Origin: Stenotrophomonas maltophilia
GTDB lineage: Bacteria; Pseudomonadota; Gammaproteobacteria; Xanthomonadales; Xanthomonadaceae
Assembly (NCBI RefSeq): GCF_002138415.1
Contig: NZ_CP015612.1
Coordinates: 2,458,001 to 2,522,000 of the forward strand
Length of the DNA: 64,000 nt
Reading direction: 5' to 3'
Shown: positions 9,136 through 17,574 of the stretch, piece by piece
Layout of the letters: each line of letters opens with the position of its first letter
How positions within the stretch are numbered: the first letter of the stretch is position 1
The notes under the pieces: model-generated
What the model saw: the letters and a program-made list of their open reading frames with translations, nothing else
What the model was told of the DNA's origin: nothing
Database searches by the model: none
Program-made: the position numbers and the translations under genes

Positions 9136-9885
9136 TCACCGGCAGTCTTCCGGCAGCGCCGCAATTGCCGATACCACCGCCGCCTGCATGCCCTGCCCGA
9201 CGGCGGCGTCCAGCTCGCCACCGATGCCCCCATGCTGGCGCCGCAGCTCGTCCTCGCACAGGCCGCGCACCCGCGCACGGGCATTCGCGCGCAGGCTGCT
9301 GCACCTCCAGTCAGTACCCCCCAACGGCAGCACCGAATACACCACGCTGTTGCAGGCGTTGCCGGCGCGCTGCTGCAGCGGCAGTCCACCGAAATCCCGC
9401 GGTTCGCTGCTGCGTTGCGGGTCGAAGTAGCTGTCCGGGAAGGTGCGCGCGTACTGTTCGATGTCCACGGCCATGCTGCGCCCACCGGCCAACGGCATCT
9501 GCAGCGGCTGGCCACACGGCGTCGCATCGGCGCGATGCTGGATGTACTGGTAGATCGGCCGGTCCAGCGATGGGTCCTGCTGGGTTACCGCGCTGACTGC
9601 CGCCAGCACCGGCAGCGATGCACGATTGGCCATGCGCGCCAGCAGTCCCGCCTGCGCCGGCTGGCAGCGGTCGCGCAATGTTGCCGCGAGCAGGAACAGC
9701 ACGTCGTTGCGGAACGCGTGGTCGTCACCCAGGCGCTGTTCGATGCGCTGGCTGGCATCGGCTGCCGGTGCCGGAAACGCGACCGCTGGAGGCTCTGGGA
9801 CTGCGGCGCGCCGCTGCCAGCACACCGCCAGCGCCACGCCTGCTGCCGCCAACACCACCGCAGCGATGATCCAGCGCGCGCGCAT
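9136..9885 (-). CDS. hypothetical membrane-anchored periplasmic protein, Cys-rich
   Basis: 249 residues. There is one N-terminal membrane segment (WIIAAVVLAAAGVALAVCW) and then a periplasmic region with six cysteines (in RDRCQP, TPCGQP, GNACNS, WRCSS, RGLCED and PEDCR) that could form three disulfides. I do not recognise the family. Its start codon overlaps the last base of the upstream DUF3299 gene, so it is the last gene of the six-gene ABC/DUF3299 operon and probably works with it in the periplasm. Confidence 0.6.
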   Translation of the reverse strand: MRARWIIAAVVLAAAGVALAVCWQRRAAVPEPPAVAFPAPAADASQRIEQRLGDDHAFRNDVLFLLAATLRDRCQPAQAGLLARMANRASLPVLAAVSAVTQQDPSLDRPIYQYIQHRADATPCGQPLQMPLAGGRSMAVDIEQYARTFPDSYFDPQRSSEPRDFGGLPLQQRAGNACNSVVYSVLPLGGTDWRCSSLRANARARVRGLCEDELRRQHGGIGGELDAAVGQGMQAAVVSAIAALPEDCR

Positions 9886-10505
9886 CAGTTGCGGATCGCC
9901 GTCAGCGTCGCCGCCGCGGCATCATAGGACGCGCTGGCAATGTCCGCGTCGAAACGCTTCACCTGCAGGCGGCCGGCAAGCCGGTACGGATCCCACAGAT
10001 CGCCCAGCGCGATCGGTGTCGCCAGGGTCACGTGGATGATCTGGTTCGGCGGCGGTGGCGGCACATGGATGCAGGCCCCGTAGAACGGCACGAACAACAG
10101 TTCGTCGACCAGTCCTGCGTCGTTGGTACCGAGCGGCACCACGTAGCCATCCAGGTCCACGGCACGACCATCGGCAGCATCAACCACCTGCGAAGAGCCG
10201 AACTGCTTGGCGCGGTCCGGGCTGGAATGGTCGATCTCCAGCCCCGGTGGCGTGCCCGAGCCGGTGTCGTCAATCAGGCCTCCCACACCCTCCATCCCAT
10301 TGCGTGACAGGCCGATCTGCGGGGGTGGGCGCTGATAGGTCACTTCGTCGGGTCGCAACGCGTCCCAACGGTCGATGGGGGCTTCGGCCGTGGCGGAGGG
10401 CGCCGGTTTGTCCTGCGGCGTGACCGCCACGGCATGGCCGCCAGGCGCCGTACAGCCCGCCAACCACAGGCAACCCAACGCCAGCAACAGGTGACTACGG
10501 TTCAT
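9885..10505 (-). CDS. DUF3299 lipoprotein (copy 2 of tandem pair)
   Basis: 206 residues with a lipoprotein signal (ALGCLWLAGC). The DUF3299 core reads DLDGYVVPLG...LVDELLFVPFYGACIHVPPPPPNQIIHV. The invariant Cys and His of GACIHVPPPPPNQ suggest a metal site. It overlaps the upstream DUF3299 paralogue by 11 bp. DUF3299 genes are often found with a MacB-like ABC transporter and DUF2796/ZrgA proteins in zinc-regulated operons. A role in periplasmic zinc handling is inferred from that association and the Zur-like box. Confidence 0.82.
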   Translation of the reverse strand: MNRSHLLLALGCLWLAGCTAPGGHAVAVTPQDKPAPSATAEAPIDRWDALRPDEVTYQRPPPQIGLSRNGMEGVGGLIDDTGSGTPPGLEIDHSSPDRAKQFGSSQVVDAADGRAVDLDGYVVPLGTNDAGLVDELLFVPFYGACIHVPPPPPNQIIHVTLATPIALGDLWDPYRLAGRLQVKRFDADIASASYDAAAATLTAIRN

Positions 10506-11046
10506 AGGGTCTCAGCTGTGCGTCATGCATGGTGTAGGCCGAACCAGCCAGATCGTCATCCAACCGTTCGGCGCGCAGGGTGCCCGCCAGGAAGAACGGC
10601 GAGTACATCTCCGGCATCTCGATCGGGCGTGGCAGCACCACGTGCACGATCTGGTTCGGTGGTGGTGGTGGCACGTGGATGCAGGCGCCGTAGTACGGCA
10701 CGAACAGGAATTCGGTCAACCGCCCGTCCTGCGCGTTGGCCAGTGGTACCACGTAGCCCGGCAGGCGCACCGGCCGCTGCAGCACCGTGTCCACCGTGCG
10801 GAAGGTGCCGAACTGCGGCATGCGCCGGTTGCCGTTGTGCTCGACCTCCGGGCCCTCGCCCCGCTCCAGTGCGGCCAGCTCGTCCTTCGGCATCATCTGC
10901 AGCCAGTCCAGTTCCTGCTCCGCAGCGTCTGCAGGGTCATCGCGGTCAACAACCGGCGAGGGCGGCAAGGCCTGCACGCCGGTATCCACCGGCCGTTCAC
11001 AGGCAGCCAGCGCCAGCACCATCGGTACTACCCACATCCATCGCAT
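10495..11046 (-). CDS. DUF3299 lipoprotein (copy 1 of tandem pair)
   Basis: 183 residues from the ATG at 11046; the open frame extends upstream into the permease gene but without a signal peptide. It has a lipobox (VLALAAC) and the same DUF3299 signature as its neighbour (LPGYVVPLANA...EFLFVPYYGACIHVPPPPPNQIVHV). The two copies differ over the N-terminal half (this one has an acidic EEQELDWLQMMPKDELAAL segment), so this is an old duplication and not a recent one. Translation is tightly coupled to the permease gene 2 bp upstream. Confidence 0.82.
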   Translation of the reverse strand: MRWMWVVPMVLALAACERPVDTGVQALPPSPVVDRDDPADAAEQELDWLQMMPKDELAALERGEGPEVEHNGNRRMPQFGTFRTVDTVLQRPVRLPGYVVPLANAQDGRLTEFLFVPYYGACIHVPPPPPNQIVHVVLPRPIEMPEMYSPFFLAGTLRAERLDDDLAGSAYTMHDAQLRPYEP

Positions 11047-11048
11047 GC

Positions 11049-12302
11049 TCAGCCTCCCGGTGAAAGGCCATCGGCCAAGGTGCGCCGGTAAGCAAGCAAC
11101 GCCGGCACCAGCCCCGCTACCGCGCTGACCAGCAGCACACCCGCAACCCATGCCAGTTCACGGCCATCCGGCCAGACATGGGTGATGGACAGACCGAAGG
11201 TGGCCAGTACCCAGCCGCGCCCGGCAATGCTGGCGACCACCAACAGCGACAGGGCCAGCACGCAGGCCACCGCACTGGTCGCCACCGCTTCCACCACGAG
11301 CAGGCCAGCGATGTAGCCCGGCCGCGCACCGGTGGCACGCAGAATGGCCATCTCACGCCGCCGCTCCTGCAGGGTCGAGACCAGCAGCGCCACCAACGAG
11401 ACCATGCCCAGCAGCACCACCATTGCACTGATCAGCTGCAACGCCCGCTCGGCGGTGCCCAGTGACTGCCACAGCTGTTGCAGCGTGACGCCGGGCAGGA
11501 TCGCCAGCATCGCCTCGTCCGGATACTCGTTGATCCTGCGCTGTACCGAGAACGTGGCAATGCGCGAATTCAGGCCGAGCATGAAGGCAGTGATGCTGGT
11601 CGGGGTCAGGTCCAGGTGGCGCGCCTGCTCGGCGCTGACGCTCTGGCTGCGCAGCTGCACGCCCGATCGCCAGTCGACATGGATCGCCTCGATGGCCGGC
11701 AGCGAGACCAGCAGCGACGAATCCACAGGCGTGCCGGTGCGCTGCAGGATGCCGGCAATACGGAACGGCTTGTCGGCATGCGTGGCCAGCGTGACGGCAC
11801 CGGTGCCGTGCGCCAGCACGATCTCATCTCCGAGGCCGACCTTCTGCGCGCGTGCCACTTCTGCACCGATTACCGCGTCATACAGATCATCGAAGGGCCG
11901 CCCCTGTGCAAAGGCCAGCTCGTGACCGGAACCATAGCGATAGTGTTCAAAGTAGCCGCCAGTGGTACCCACCACCCGGTAGCCGCGCCAGGAATCGCCC
12001 AGCGACAACGGCACCGACCACTTCACCTGCGGCAATGCGGAGAGCTCCTGGTAGGACTGCCAGGACACGTTGTTGGTCGGGTCGCCGATATGGAACACCG
12101 AGTACAGCAGCAGGTTCACCGGTCCCGAGCGCGCACCGACGATCAGGTCGGTACCCGATACGGTGCTGGCGAACCCCTCGTGCGCCTGCGTGCGTACACG
12201 CTCGACGCCCAGCAGCAGCACCACACTGAGGGTGATGACCAGCACGGTCAGGCCCACACTCAACGCGCGGCTGCGCAGGCTGGCCCAGGCAAGCTCAAAC
12301 AT
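11049..12302 (-). CDS. ABC transporter permease, FtsX/MacB-like
   Basis: 417 residues from the ATG at 12302 (MFELAWASLRSR), overlapping the ATPase gene by 8 bp; upstream in-frame codons lie inside that gene. Layout: TM1 (LSVGLTVLVITLSVVLLLG), a large periplasmic domain of about 230 residues, then three C-terminal TM spans (LISAMVVLLGMVSLVALLVS; two after SAVACVLALSLLVV). This is the MacB/LolC topology, whose members transmit mechanical work to the periplasm and do not channel small ions. With the ATPase it may drive metallochaperone or lipoprotein release linked to zinc supply. Confidence 0.85.
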   Translation of the reverse strand: MFELAWASLRSRALSVGLTVLVITLSVVLLLGVERVRTQAHEGFASTVSGTDLIVGARSGPVNLLLYSVFHIGDPTNNVSWQSYQELSALPQVKWSVPLSLGDSWRGYRVVGTTGGYFEHYRYGSGHELAFAQGRPFDDLYDAVIGAEVARAQKVGLGDEIVLAHGTGAVTLATHADKPFRIAGILQRTGTPVDSSLLVSLPAIEAIHVDWRSGVQLRSQSVSAEQARHLDLTPTSITAFMLGLNSRIATFSVQRRINEYPDEAMLAILPGVTLQQLWQSLGTAERALQLISAMVVLLGMVSLVALLVSTLQERRREMAILRATGARPGYIAGLLVVEAVATSAVACVLALSLLVVASIAGRGWVLATFGLSITHVWPDGRELAWVAGVLLVSAVAGLVPALLAYRRTLADGLSPGG

Positions 12303-12990
12303 GGCCGGCACCTGCATGGTTGATCTCGGACAGTGAAATCGTGCGGTCGAACAACGGCTGCAGGCTGTCGTCATGGCTGACCACCAGCACCGTGGTGCCG
12401 GCCGCCTGGCACTGCGCGGACATCAGCTGCAGGAAGGCGGTCGCTGCTTCGCGGTCGAGCGCCGAGGTGGGCTCATCGGCCAGCAGCAACGCCGGCCGAC
12501 CGATCAGGGCGCGTGCTGCCGCCACGCGTTGTTGCTGGCCAACACTGAGCGTACCCGCGCGCCGCTGCATCAGCTCAGGATTGAGCTGCAGGGCCTGCAG
12601 CAGACGGGCGATCTCGGCATCCAGTGGCCCACTGATGCGCGCGCTACGCAGACGCGAAAAACGCAGGCCCAGCGCGATGTTGTCGCGCACGGTGAGGAAC
12701 GGCAGCAGATTGAACTGCTGGAAAATCACGCCCAGCTGATCGGCACGGAAACGATCCCGCGCCGCACCTCCCATGTTCTGCAGTGCCTGGCCGGCCACTT
12801 CGACACGACCCTTGCCGGGCAGCAGCACACCGGCCAACAGGCCCAGCAGCGTACTTTTGCCACCGCCGCTGATTCCGCGCAGCAACACGCTGCTGCCCTG
12901 CTCGACCCACAACCGCGGAATATCCAGCACCAGCTGCATGCCGTATCCGAACTGCACGTCTTCCAGCGAGATCACCGGTGCCGCGCTCAC
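12295..12990 (-). CDS. ABC transporter ATP-binding protein (LolD/MacB-type)
   Basis: 231 residues. The Walker A motif is GISGGGKSTLLG, with Gly in place of the usual Ser at one position; the signature is LSVGQQQRVAAARAL; Walker B is LLLADEPTSALD; the H-loop is VLVVSHDD. Overlaps of 4 bp with the ZrgA-like gene upstream and 8 bp with the permease downstream show one operon. Confidence 0.92.
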   Translation of the reverse strand: MSAAPVISLEDVQFGYGMQLVLDIPRLWVEQGSSVLLRGISGGGKSTLLGLLAGVLLPGKGRVEVAGQALQNMGGAARDRFRADQLGVIFQQFNLLPFLTVRDNIALGLRFSRLRSARISGPLDAEIARLLQALQLNPELMQRRAGTLSVGQQQRVAAARALIGRPALLLADEPTSALDREAATAFLQLMSAQCQAAGTTVLVVSHDDSLQPLFDRTISLSEINHAGAGHV

Positions 12991-13520
12991 GGTGCCAGCA
13001 CCACGCGCAGGTTGTCGGGCGTGAGCACACTGCGATCCTGGCCATTGGCGGTTGCACTGTTGACGATGACTTCGTGCAGGCCCGTGAACAGCGCGGGCAG
13101 GCGTACGACGATGGCCCGCAGCTCGGCCGGCTTGGCGCAGTGGTACTGCAGCGTTGCGCTGAATCCCGCATGCCGATGCTGTCCTGCCGGCGGCGGCGTG
13201 ACCGTCGCATCGAAGCCCTCGGCCTTCGCATCGCTGCTGGAAAGGCGGCAGCCCGCAGCGGTGGGCAGGGTGACCCAGCGGCCGTCCTTCAGCAGCGCAA
13301 CCGCACGCGCCAACGCCGCCTGCTCGGTCGCATTGGCCGGCGGCCGTTCGAAATCAAGGATGCCGATGCCGGGTGCCTGCAGGGCGAATTCCAGCGTCTG
13401 CTGGTCGAGCGCAAGATCAACGGTGGCCTGGCCGTGTACGTGCGCACCCAGCTGGCGGACATCATGGGCCTGTGCGGCACTGGCAGCCAGCAGCAGGAAA
13501 ACAGCAGCAGAACGCTTCAT
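12987..13520 (-). CDS. ZrgA family (DUF2796) zinc uptake protein
   Basis: 177 residues with a signal peptide (AAVFLLLAASAAQA). The mature start HDVRQLGAHVHGQATVDL is diagnostic for DUF2796. In ZrgA proteins a long His/Asp-rich linker binds zinc; here it is reduced to GQHRHAGF, so zinc capacity may be lower. First gene of the operon, with a Zur-box-like dyad 15-30 bp upstream of its start and a purine-rich GGAGCCTCC ribosome-binding site. ZrgABCDE is a described zinc-uptake system of Vibrio cholerae; a zinc role here is an inference from family and operator. Confidence 0.8.
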   Translation of the reverse strand: MKRSAAVFLLLAASAAQAHDVRQLGAHVHGQATVDLALDQQTLEFALQAPGIGILDFERPPANATEQAALARAVALLKDGRWVTLPTAAGCRLSSSDAKAEGFDATVTPPPAGQHRHAGFSATLQYHCAKPAELRAIVVRLPALFTGLHEVIVNSATANGQDRSVLTPDNLRVVLAP

Positions 13521-13535
13521 GGGGGAGGCTCCAAT

Positions 13536-13550
13536 TGTTACTCTGTAACA
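13536..13550. promoter_or_regulatory. Zur-box-like dyad between zrgA-like operon and MerC-domain gene
   Basis: TGTTACTCTGTAACA is a perfect 6+6 palindrome with a 3-bp centre, the same 15-bp spacing as the core of the gammaproteobacterial Zur box (TGTTATANTATAACA). It is the only strongly symmetric AT-rich element in the 32-bp gap between two divergent genes, so one repressor dimer here could silence both. Confidence 0.6.
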
Positions 13551-13552
13551 TT

Positions 13553-14029
13553 ATGGACCACATCCCCACGACGCCCGCAAGGGCCCTGGCCCAGCCGCCA
13601 ACTTCGGCACGCTGGCATCCCCGCGTTGATCTGGCCGGCGCCTGGCTGTCCTTGGCCTGCGCCGCCCACTGCATCGCCCTGCCCCTGCTGCTGGCCTTCG
13701 TGCCGGCGGCGATGATGGCGCTGCGTTCGTTTCAGCACCCCGGCCATGGCGCGATGACGGTGCTGCTGGTGATGTCGCGCTGGGAATGGCTGTTCGCGCT
13801 GCTGGCCTCATCGCTGGCATTGGCGAGTACCTCGGCCGGGGTGCACCGGCATGGGCGCTGGCGGCCTGTGCAGCTGGCCTGCACCGGCGCCATCCTGCTG
13901 CTGGCGGCCTCGCTGTACCTGCCGCTGAAGGAATCGCTGCTCTGGCATGGGGTGGCGACAGCCAGTGGTGGCGTGCTGCTGGCATGTGCGCACATCGGCA
14001 ACCGGAGGGCATTGCACGTCTACCGGTAG
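13553..14029 (+). CDS. MerC domain-containing membrane protein
   Basis: 158 residues with four predicted membrane spans. The first carries LACAAHCIALPLL, the Cys-xx-His-Cys arrangement of MerC-type metal transporters. I chose the ATG at 13553; earlier in-frame codons lie on the opposite side of the operator, inside the divergent gene. The start is only 2 bp after the Zur-like dyad, so the mRNA would have almost no leader. MerC was defined in mercury transport, but lone chromosomal copies are often zinc-repressed; a zinc role fits here. The stop TAG merges into a GTAGCGCCGGCC arm. Confidence 0.75.
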   Translation: MDHIPTTPARALAQPPTSARWHPRVDLAGAWLSLACAAHCIALPLLLAFVPAAMMALRSFQHPGHGAMTVLLVMSRWEWLFALLASSLALASTSAGVHRHGRWRPVQLACTGAILLLAASLYLPLKESLLWHGVATASGGVLLACAHIGNRRALHVYR

Positions 14030-14037
14030 CGCCGGCC

Positions 14038-14059
14038 AACATTACAAACCGGTAATGTA
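14038..14059. promoter_or_regulatory. candidate CopR binding site upstream of copC
   Basis: Inverted repeat ACATTAC / GTAATGT with a 6-bp centre, about 65-85 bp before copC. Read another way it contains TTACA-N5-GTAAT, one mismatch from the TGACA-N5-GTAAT pattern I recall for Pseudomonas CopR. The location upstream of copCD-copRS supports copper-responsive autoregulation. Confidence 0.45.
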
Positions 14060-14124
14060 CGGGTCAGGGCCTCGAAAGGCGCCGCCCTCCACCCTGAGGG
14101 CCACTTCCCTGCCGGTGCCTGCGC

Positions 14125-14502
14125 ATGACCCGTTCCCTGTTCCGCCCCGCGTCGCTCACCCTTCTGCTGTCCGGCCTCGCGGCCGCACCGCTGGCGCTGG
14201 CCCATCCCAGCCTGGTGCGTTCGACGCCAGCGGCCGATGCCACCGTGGCCCCGGCCAGCCAGATCGAACTGCAGTTCAGTGAGAAGGTGATGCCGCGTGC
14301 CACCCGCATCGAACTGAGCATGGACCATGGCCGCATGAAGATGGCCATGCCCACCACCGCACAGGACATTTCCGAAGATGGCCACACGTTGCGCGCGCGT
14401 TTCGCCAAGCCGCTGCCCGCAGGCAGTTACGCACTGCAATGGCGCGCGGTCGGTCAGGACAGTCATCCGATCACCGGCAGCTACCGCTTCACCGTGAAGT
14501 AG
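14125..14502 (+). CDS. copC: copper homeostasis periplasmic protein CopC
   Basis: 125 residues. After the signal peptide (ending APLALA) the mature protein begins with His (HPSLVRSTPAADATV), the N-terminal Cu(II) ligand of CopC. The SMDHGRMKMAMP segment offers Met ligands for Cu(I), and GQDSHPITGSYRFTV at the end supplies the Asp/His pair of the Cu(II) site. It hands copper to CopD. First gene of copCDRS, 10 bp before copD. Confidence 0.93.
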   Translation: MTRSLFRPASLTLLLSGLAAAPLALAHPSLVRSTPAADATVAPASQIELQFSEKVMPRATRIELSMDHGRMKMAMPTTAQDISEDGHTLRARFAKPLPAGSYALQWRAVGQDSHPITGSYRFTVK

Positions 14503-14512
14503 GACGACGGTC

Positions 14513-15397
14513 GTGGCCGAGCTCTCACCGTACGCGCTGCGGCTGGCGTTGTACCTGGTGCTGATGCTGCTGTTCGGGCGGATGCTGTTCGTCCGCCCCG
14601 GACTGCCGCGTGGCGTATCGCTGGCGCTCGCCGTGGTTGCGCTGGCGCTGGTCGGCACCGATACGGTGACCCGATTGTCCGGCGTGCTTGGCATATCACC
14701 GGTCGACATCGATGGCGAGACGGCGCGTTGGTTTCTTACCGGTACGCCGGTGGGTGAGGCGGGGTTGCTGCGCATCCTGGCCCTGCTGGCAATGCTGCCG
14801 CTGCTGGCAGTCAATCGCCCGGTGCAGGGCCTGCGCCGTCTGGCGCTGCTGGCACTCGCGGCGGCAACTCTGGCCAGCCTCGCCTGGAATGGTCACGCTG
14901 CCGCCGGTGATGGATTCGGCGGGACGTTGCGGCTGGCGGCCGGCATCGTGCACCTGCTGGCCGCCGGCGCCTGGGTCGGTGCGATCGCCGCCATCCTGCA
15001 GCTGGCGCTGCGTCCACAGGGCCTGCGCCTGCGCGAACGCACCCATGAACTGTGGCAGGCCGCGCACCGCTTCGCCCTGCCCGGCACGATCATCGTCGCC
15101 CTGCTGGCAATGACCGGCACCTATACCTATGTCGATCTCGGCGGCTCCCTGCAGACCTTGACCAACACCGCACATGGGCGTTGGCTGCTGCTCAAACTGG
15201 CGCTGGTCGGTGGCATGCTGGGGCTGGCCGCGGTGCATCGCTGGCGGCTGGTGCCGGCGCTGGCGGTCTCCATCCGCGGCGGCTGGCAACCCAGGCCGCT
15301 GCGCTCACTTCGCCACAGCCTGGCCTGCGAATCGGTGCTGGCGCTGCTGGTGCTGGCCTGCGTGGCGGTGCTCGGCACGCTGGACCCATTGGCATGA
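14513..15397 (+). CDS. copD: copper homeostasis membrane protein CopD
   Basis: 294 residues with about eight membrane spans. Family segments: RMLFVRPGLPRG, LAWNGHAAAGDGFGGTLRLAAGIVHLLAAGAWVGAI and HRFALPGTIIVALLAMTGTYTYVDLGG. CopD moves copper across the inner membrane together with CopC. The ATG-proximal start is not clear: the chosen GTG at 14513 lies 10 bp after copC and is preceded by AGGACGACG. A 45-bp gap separates it from the response regulator. Confidence 0.92.
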   Translation: MAELSPYALRLALYLVLMLLFGRMLFVRPGLPRGVSLALAVVALALVGTDTVTRLSGVLGISPVDIDGETARWFLTGTPVGEAGLLRILALLAMLPLLAVNRPVQGLRRLALLALAAATLASLAWNGHAAAGDGFGGTLRLAAGIVHLLAAGAWVGAIAAILQLALRPQGLRLRERTHELWQAAHRFALPGTIIVALLAMTGTYTYVDLGGSLQTLTNTAHGRWLLLKLALVGGMLGLAAVHRWRLVPALAVSIRGGWQPRPLRSLRHSLACESVLALLVLACVAVLGTLDPLA

Positions 15398-15442
15398 CTC
15401 ATCCGTTCCAGCACGGGCCCAAGCTGCGATGATGGGCACACC

Positions 15443-16141
15443 ATGAAACTGCTGATCGTCGAAGACGAACCCAAGACTGGCAACTACCTGCGCCAGGGCC
15501 TGATCGAAGCCGGCTACGTGGTCGATCTCGCCTGCAACGGCGTCGACGGGCTGCACCTGGCCGGCAGCGGCGAGTACCAGCTGGTCATCCTCGACGTGAT
15601 GCTGCCCGGCCTGGATGGCTGGAACGTGCTATCACAGCTGCGCGAGGCCGGATGGCAGGTGCCGGTGCTGTTCCTGACCGCGCGCAGCAGCATCGCCGAC
15701 CGCGTTCAGGGCCTGGAGCTGGGCGCGGATGACTACCTGGCCAAGCCGTTCGCCTTTGCCGAACTGCTGGCGCGCGTGCGCACCCTGCTGCGTCGCGGCC
15801 AGGCCGTGCCGCAGGCCGAACGCATCGTCATTGCCGACTTGGTGGTGGATACCCTGCGCCGCCGGGTGGAACGCGGCGGCCAGCGCATCTCCCTCAGCCA
15901 GAAGGAATACACCCTGCTGGAACTGCTGGCGCGCCGACGCGGTGAAGTGCTGCCGCGCTCGTTGATCGCCTCGCAGGTGTGGGACATGAACTTCGACAGC
16001 GACACCAACGTGATCGACGTGGCGATCCGCCGCCTGCGCGCGAAGATCGACGATGACTTCGATGCCAAGCTGATCGTCACCGTGCGCGGCATGGGCTATG
16101 TGCTGGAGGCGCCGGACGACGGTGCAGTGCACAGCGGATGA
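15443..16141 (+). CDS. copR: heavy-metal response regulator, CopR/CusR type (OmpR family)
   Basis: 232 residues. The receiver domain has Asp51 as phosphoacceptor (VILDVMLPG) and Lys in [11 protein letters not shown]. The C-terminal winged helix is of the OmpR/PhoB type ([24 protein letters not shown] ... [17 protein letters not shown]). The sequence is typical of copper/silver regulators ([20 protein letters not shown] start). Its stop overlaps the start of the kinase gene (ATGA). Confidence 0.93.
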   Translation: MKLLIVEDEPKTGNYLRQGLIEAGYVVDLACNGVDGLHLAGSGEYQLVILDVMLPGLDGWNVLSQLREAGWQVPVLFLTARSSIADRVQGLELGADDYLAKPFAFAELLARVRTLLRRGQAVPQAERIVIADLVVDTLRRRVERGGQRISLSQKEYTLLELLARRRGEVLPRSLIASQVWDMNFDSDTNVIDVAIRRLRAKIDDDFDAKLIVTVRGMGYVLEAPDDGAVHSG

Positions 16142-17505
16142 GCCTGCGTCGCTCCATCGCGGTACGGCTGACGCTGCTGTTCGCCACCGTGGCCACGCTG
16201 GTATTGGCCGCATTGGGCGTGGCGATCTATGTCAGCGCCCGCCACGACCTGGTGGCCCAGGACTTCAGCGAACTGGAGAACAAGGTTGCGTTGATCCGTG
16301 ACCTGGCCGGCAATGGACCGGCATCCGCACGCGGGCAGCGGTTGGCAGAGGCGCTGGGCCACCATCCGGATATCGCCTTCCACATTGTTGATGGGAGCGG
16401 CGCGGTGCTGTTCTCCACCGCACCGGCACTGCTGCGCGAGCATGCACGCAGCCAGCCCATCGACGCCGCGCCACGGCGGCACGACTGGATCCTCGCTGAT
16501 GGCCGCTGCATGCATGCCCTGCACCTGCGCCAGACGCTGGCCGACGGCGGCCAGCTGGTCATCCTGCTGGCCATCGACGACAACCGCCATGCCGATTTCC
16601 TGCAGCGGTTCCGCCATCTGCTGGCGATCGCGATCATCGGCGCCGCCGTGGTCAGCAGCCTGCTCGGCGGCTATGTGGTGCGGCGCACGCTGCGGCCGCT
16701 GCGCACGCTGGCCGATGAGGCCCGGCAGATCACCGCTGGCCGATTGCAGCGCCGCCTGAGCGCGCGCAGTGCACCAGCCGAACTGGAGCAACTGGCACAG
16801 ACGCTCAACGGCATGCTGGCGCGCCTGCAGCAGGACTTCGCGCGGCTGACCGAGTTCTCCGGTGATCTCGCCCACGAGCTGCGCACGCCGGTAACGAACA
16901 TGCTGACCCAGGTGCAGGTGGTGCTGGCGCACCCACGCAGCAACGAGGCCTACCGCGAGACGCTGGCGTCATGCGCCGAGGAACTGCAACAGCTGGCGCA
17001 GACCGTGGGCGACCTGCTGTACCTGGCGCAGGCCGAAGCGCCGGGCGCACTGCCCTCGCGCGAGCCGGTGGCGCTGGATGCGGTGGTGGATTCGCTGCTG
17101 GAGTTCTACGACCTGCTGGCCGAGGACCGGCAGTTGACCCTGCGCCGCGAAGGGGCGGCGAGCGTGGAAGGCAACCGCTTGATGCTGCACCGGGCGATTG
17201 CCAACCTGCTGTCCAACGCGTTGAAGTACGCAGCCGTGGGCAGCGAAGTGCGGGTGCGGCTGGTCGAGGCCGATGGCGTGTGCAGGGTCAGCGTGCACAA
17301 CCTTGGCACGCCGATCGCCGCCGAAGCGCTGCCGCGCCTGTTCGATCGCTTCTACCGCGGCGAACGTGGCCGCCACGAAGGTGCCGGACTGGGCCTGGCG
17401 ATCACCCGCGCGATTGCACAGGCGCACGGCGGCAGCGTGAGTGTTGTGTCGGATGACACCGGCACCCTGTTCGAGCTGGTGCTGCCGAGCGTGGCCGCAC
17501 GGTAG
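16138..17505 (+). CDS. copS: heavy-metal sensor histidine kinase, CopS/CusS type
   Basis: 455 residues. TM1 lies at about 10-32 ([22 protein letters not shown]), followed by a periplasmic metal-sensing loop, TM2 at about 160-180, HAMP, the dimerisation domain with His246 in [16 protein letters not shown], and the ATPase domain ([27 protein letters not shown]). It shares the ATGA overlap with copR. Its stop codon TAG is the last three bases of the GTAG that opens a SMAG repeat, so the C-terminus is set by the repeat. Confidence 0.93.
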   Translation: MSLRRSIAVRLTLLFATVATLVLAALGVAIYVSARHDLVAQDFSELENKVALIRDLAGNGPASARGQRLAEALGHHPDIAFHIVDGSGAVLFSTAPALLREHARSQPIDAAPRRHDWILADGRCMHALHLRQTLADGGQLVILLAIDDNRHADFLQRFRHLLAIAIIGAAVVSSLLGGYVVRRTLRPLRTLADEARQITAGRLQRRLSARSAPAELEQLAQTLNGMLARLQQDFARLTEFSGDLAHELRTPVTNMLTQVQVVLAHPRSNEAYRETLASCAEELQQLAQTVGDLLYLAQAEAPGALPSREPVALDAVVDSLLEFYDLLAEDRQLTLRREGAASVEGNRLMLHRAIANLLSNALKYAAVGSEVRVRLVEADGVCRVSVHNLGTPIAAEALPRLFDRFYRGERGRHEGAGLGLAITRAIAQAHGGSVSVVSDDTGTLFELVLPSVAAR

Positions 17506-17574
17506 TGCCGGCCGCTGGCCGGCAACCTTGGCATATCACGCATGTTGCAGTTGCCGGCCAGCGGCCGGCACTAC
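17502..17574. repeat. SMAG inverted dimer supplying both flanking stop codons
   Basis: Arms GTAGTGCCGGCCGCTGGCCG and the exact complement flank a 23-base centre. The left GTAG contains the TAG stop of copS (17503-17505), and the right CTAC contains, on the minus strand, the TAG stop of the convergent LysR gene (17571-17573). Confidence 0.9.
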
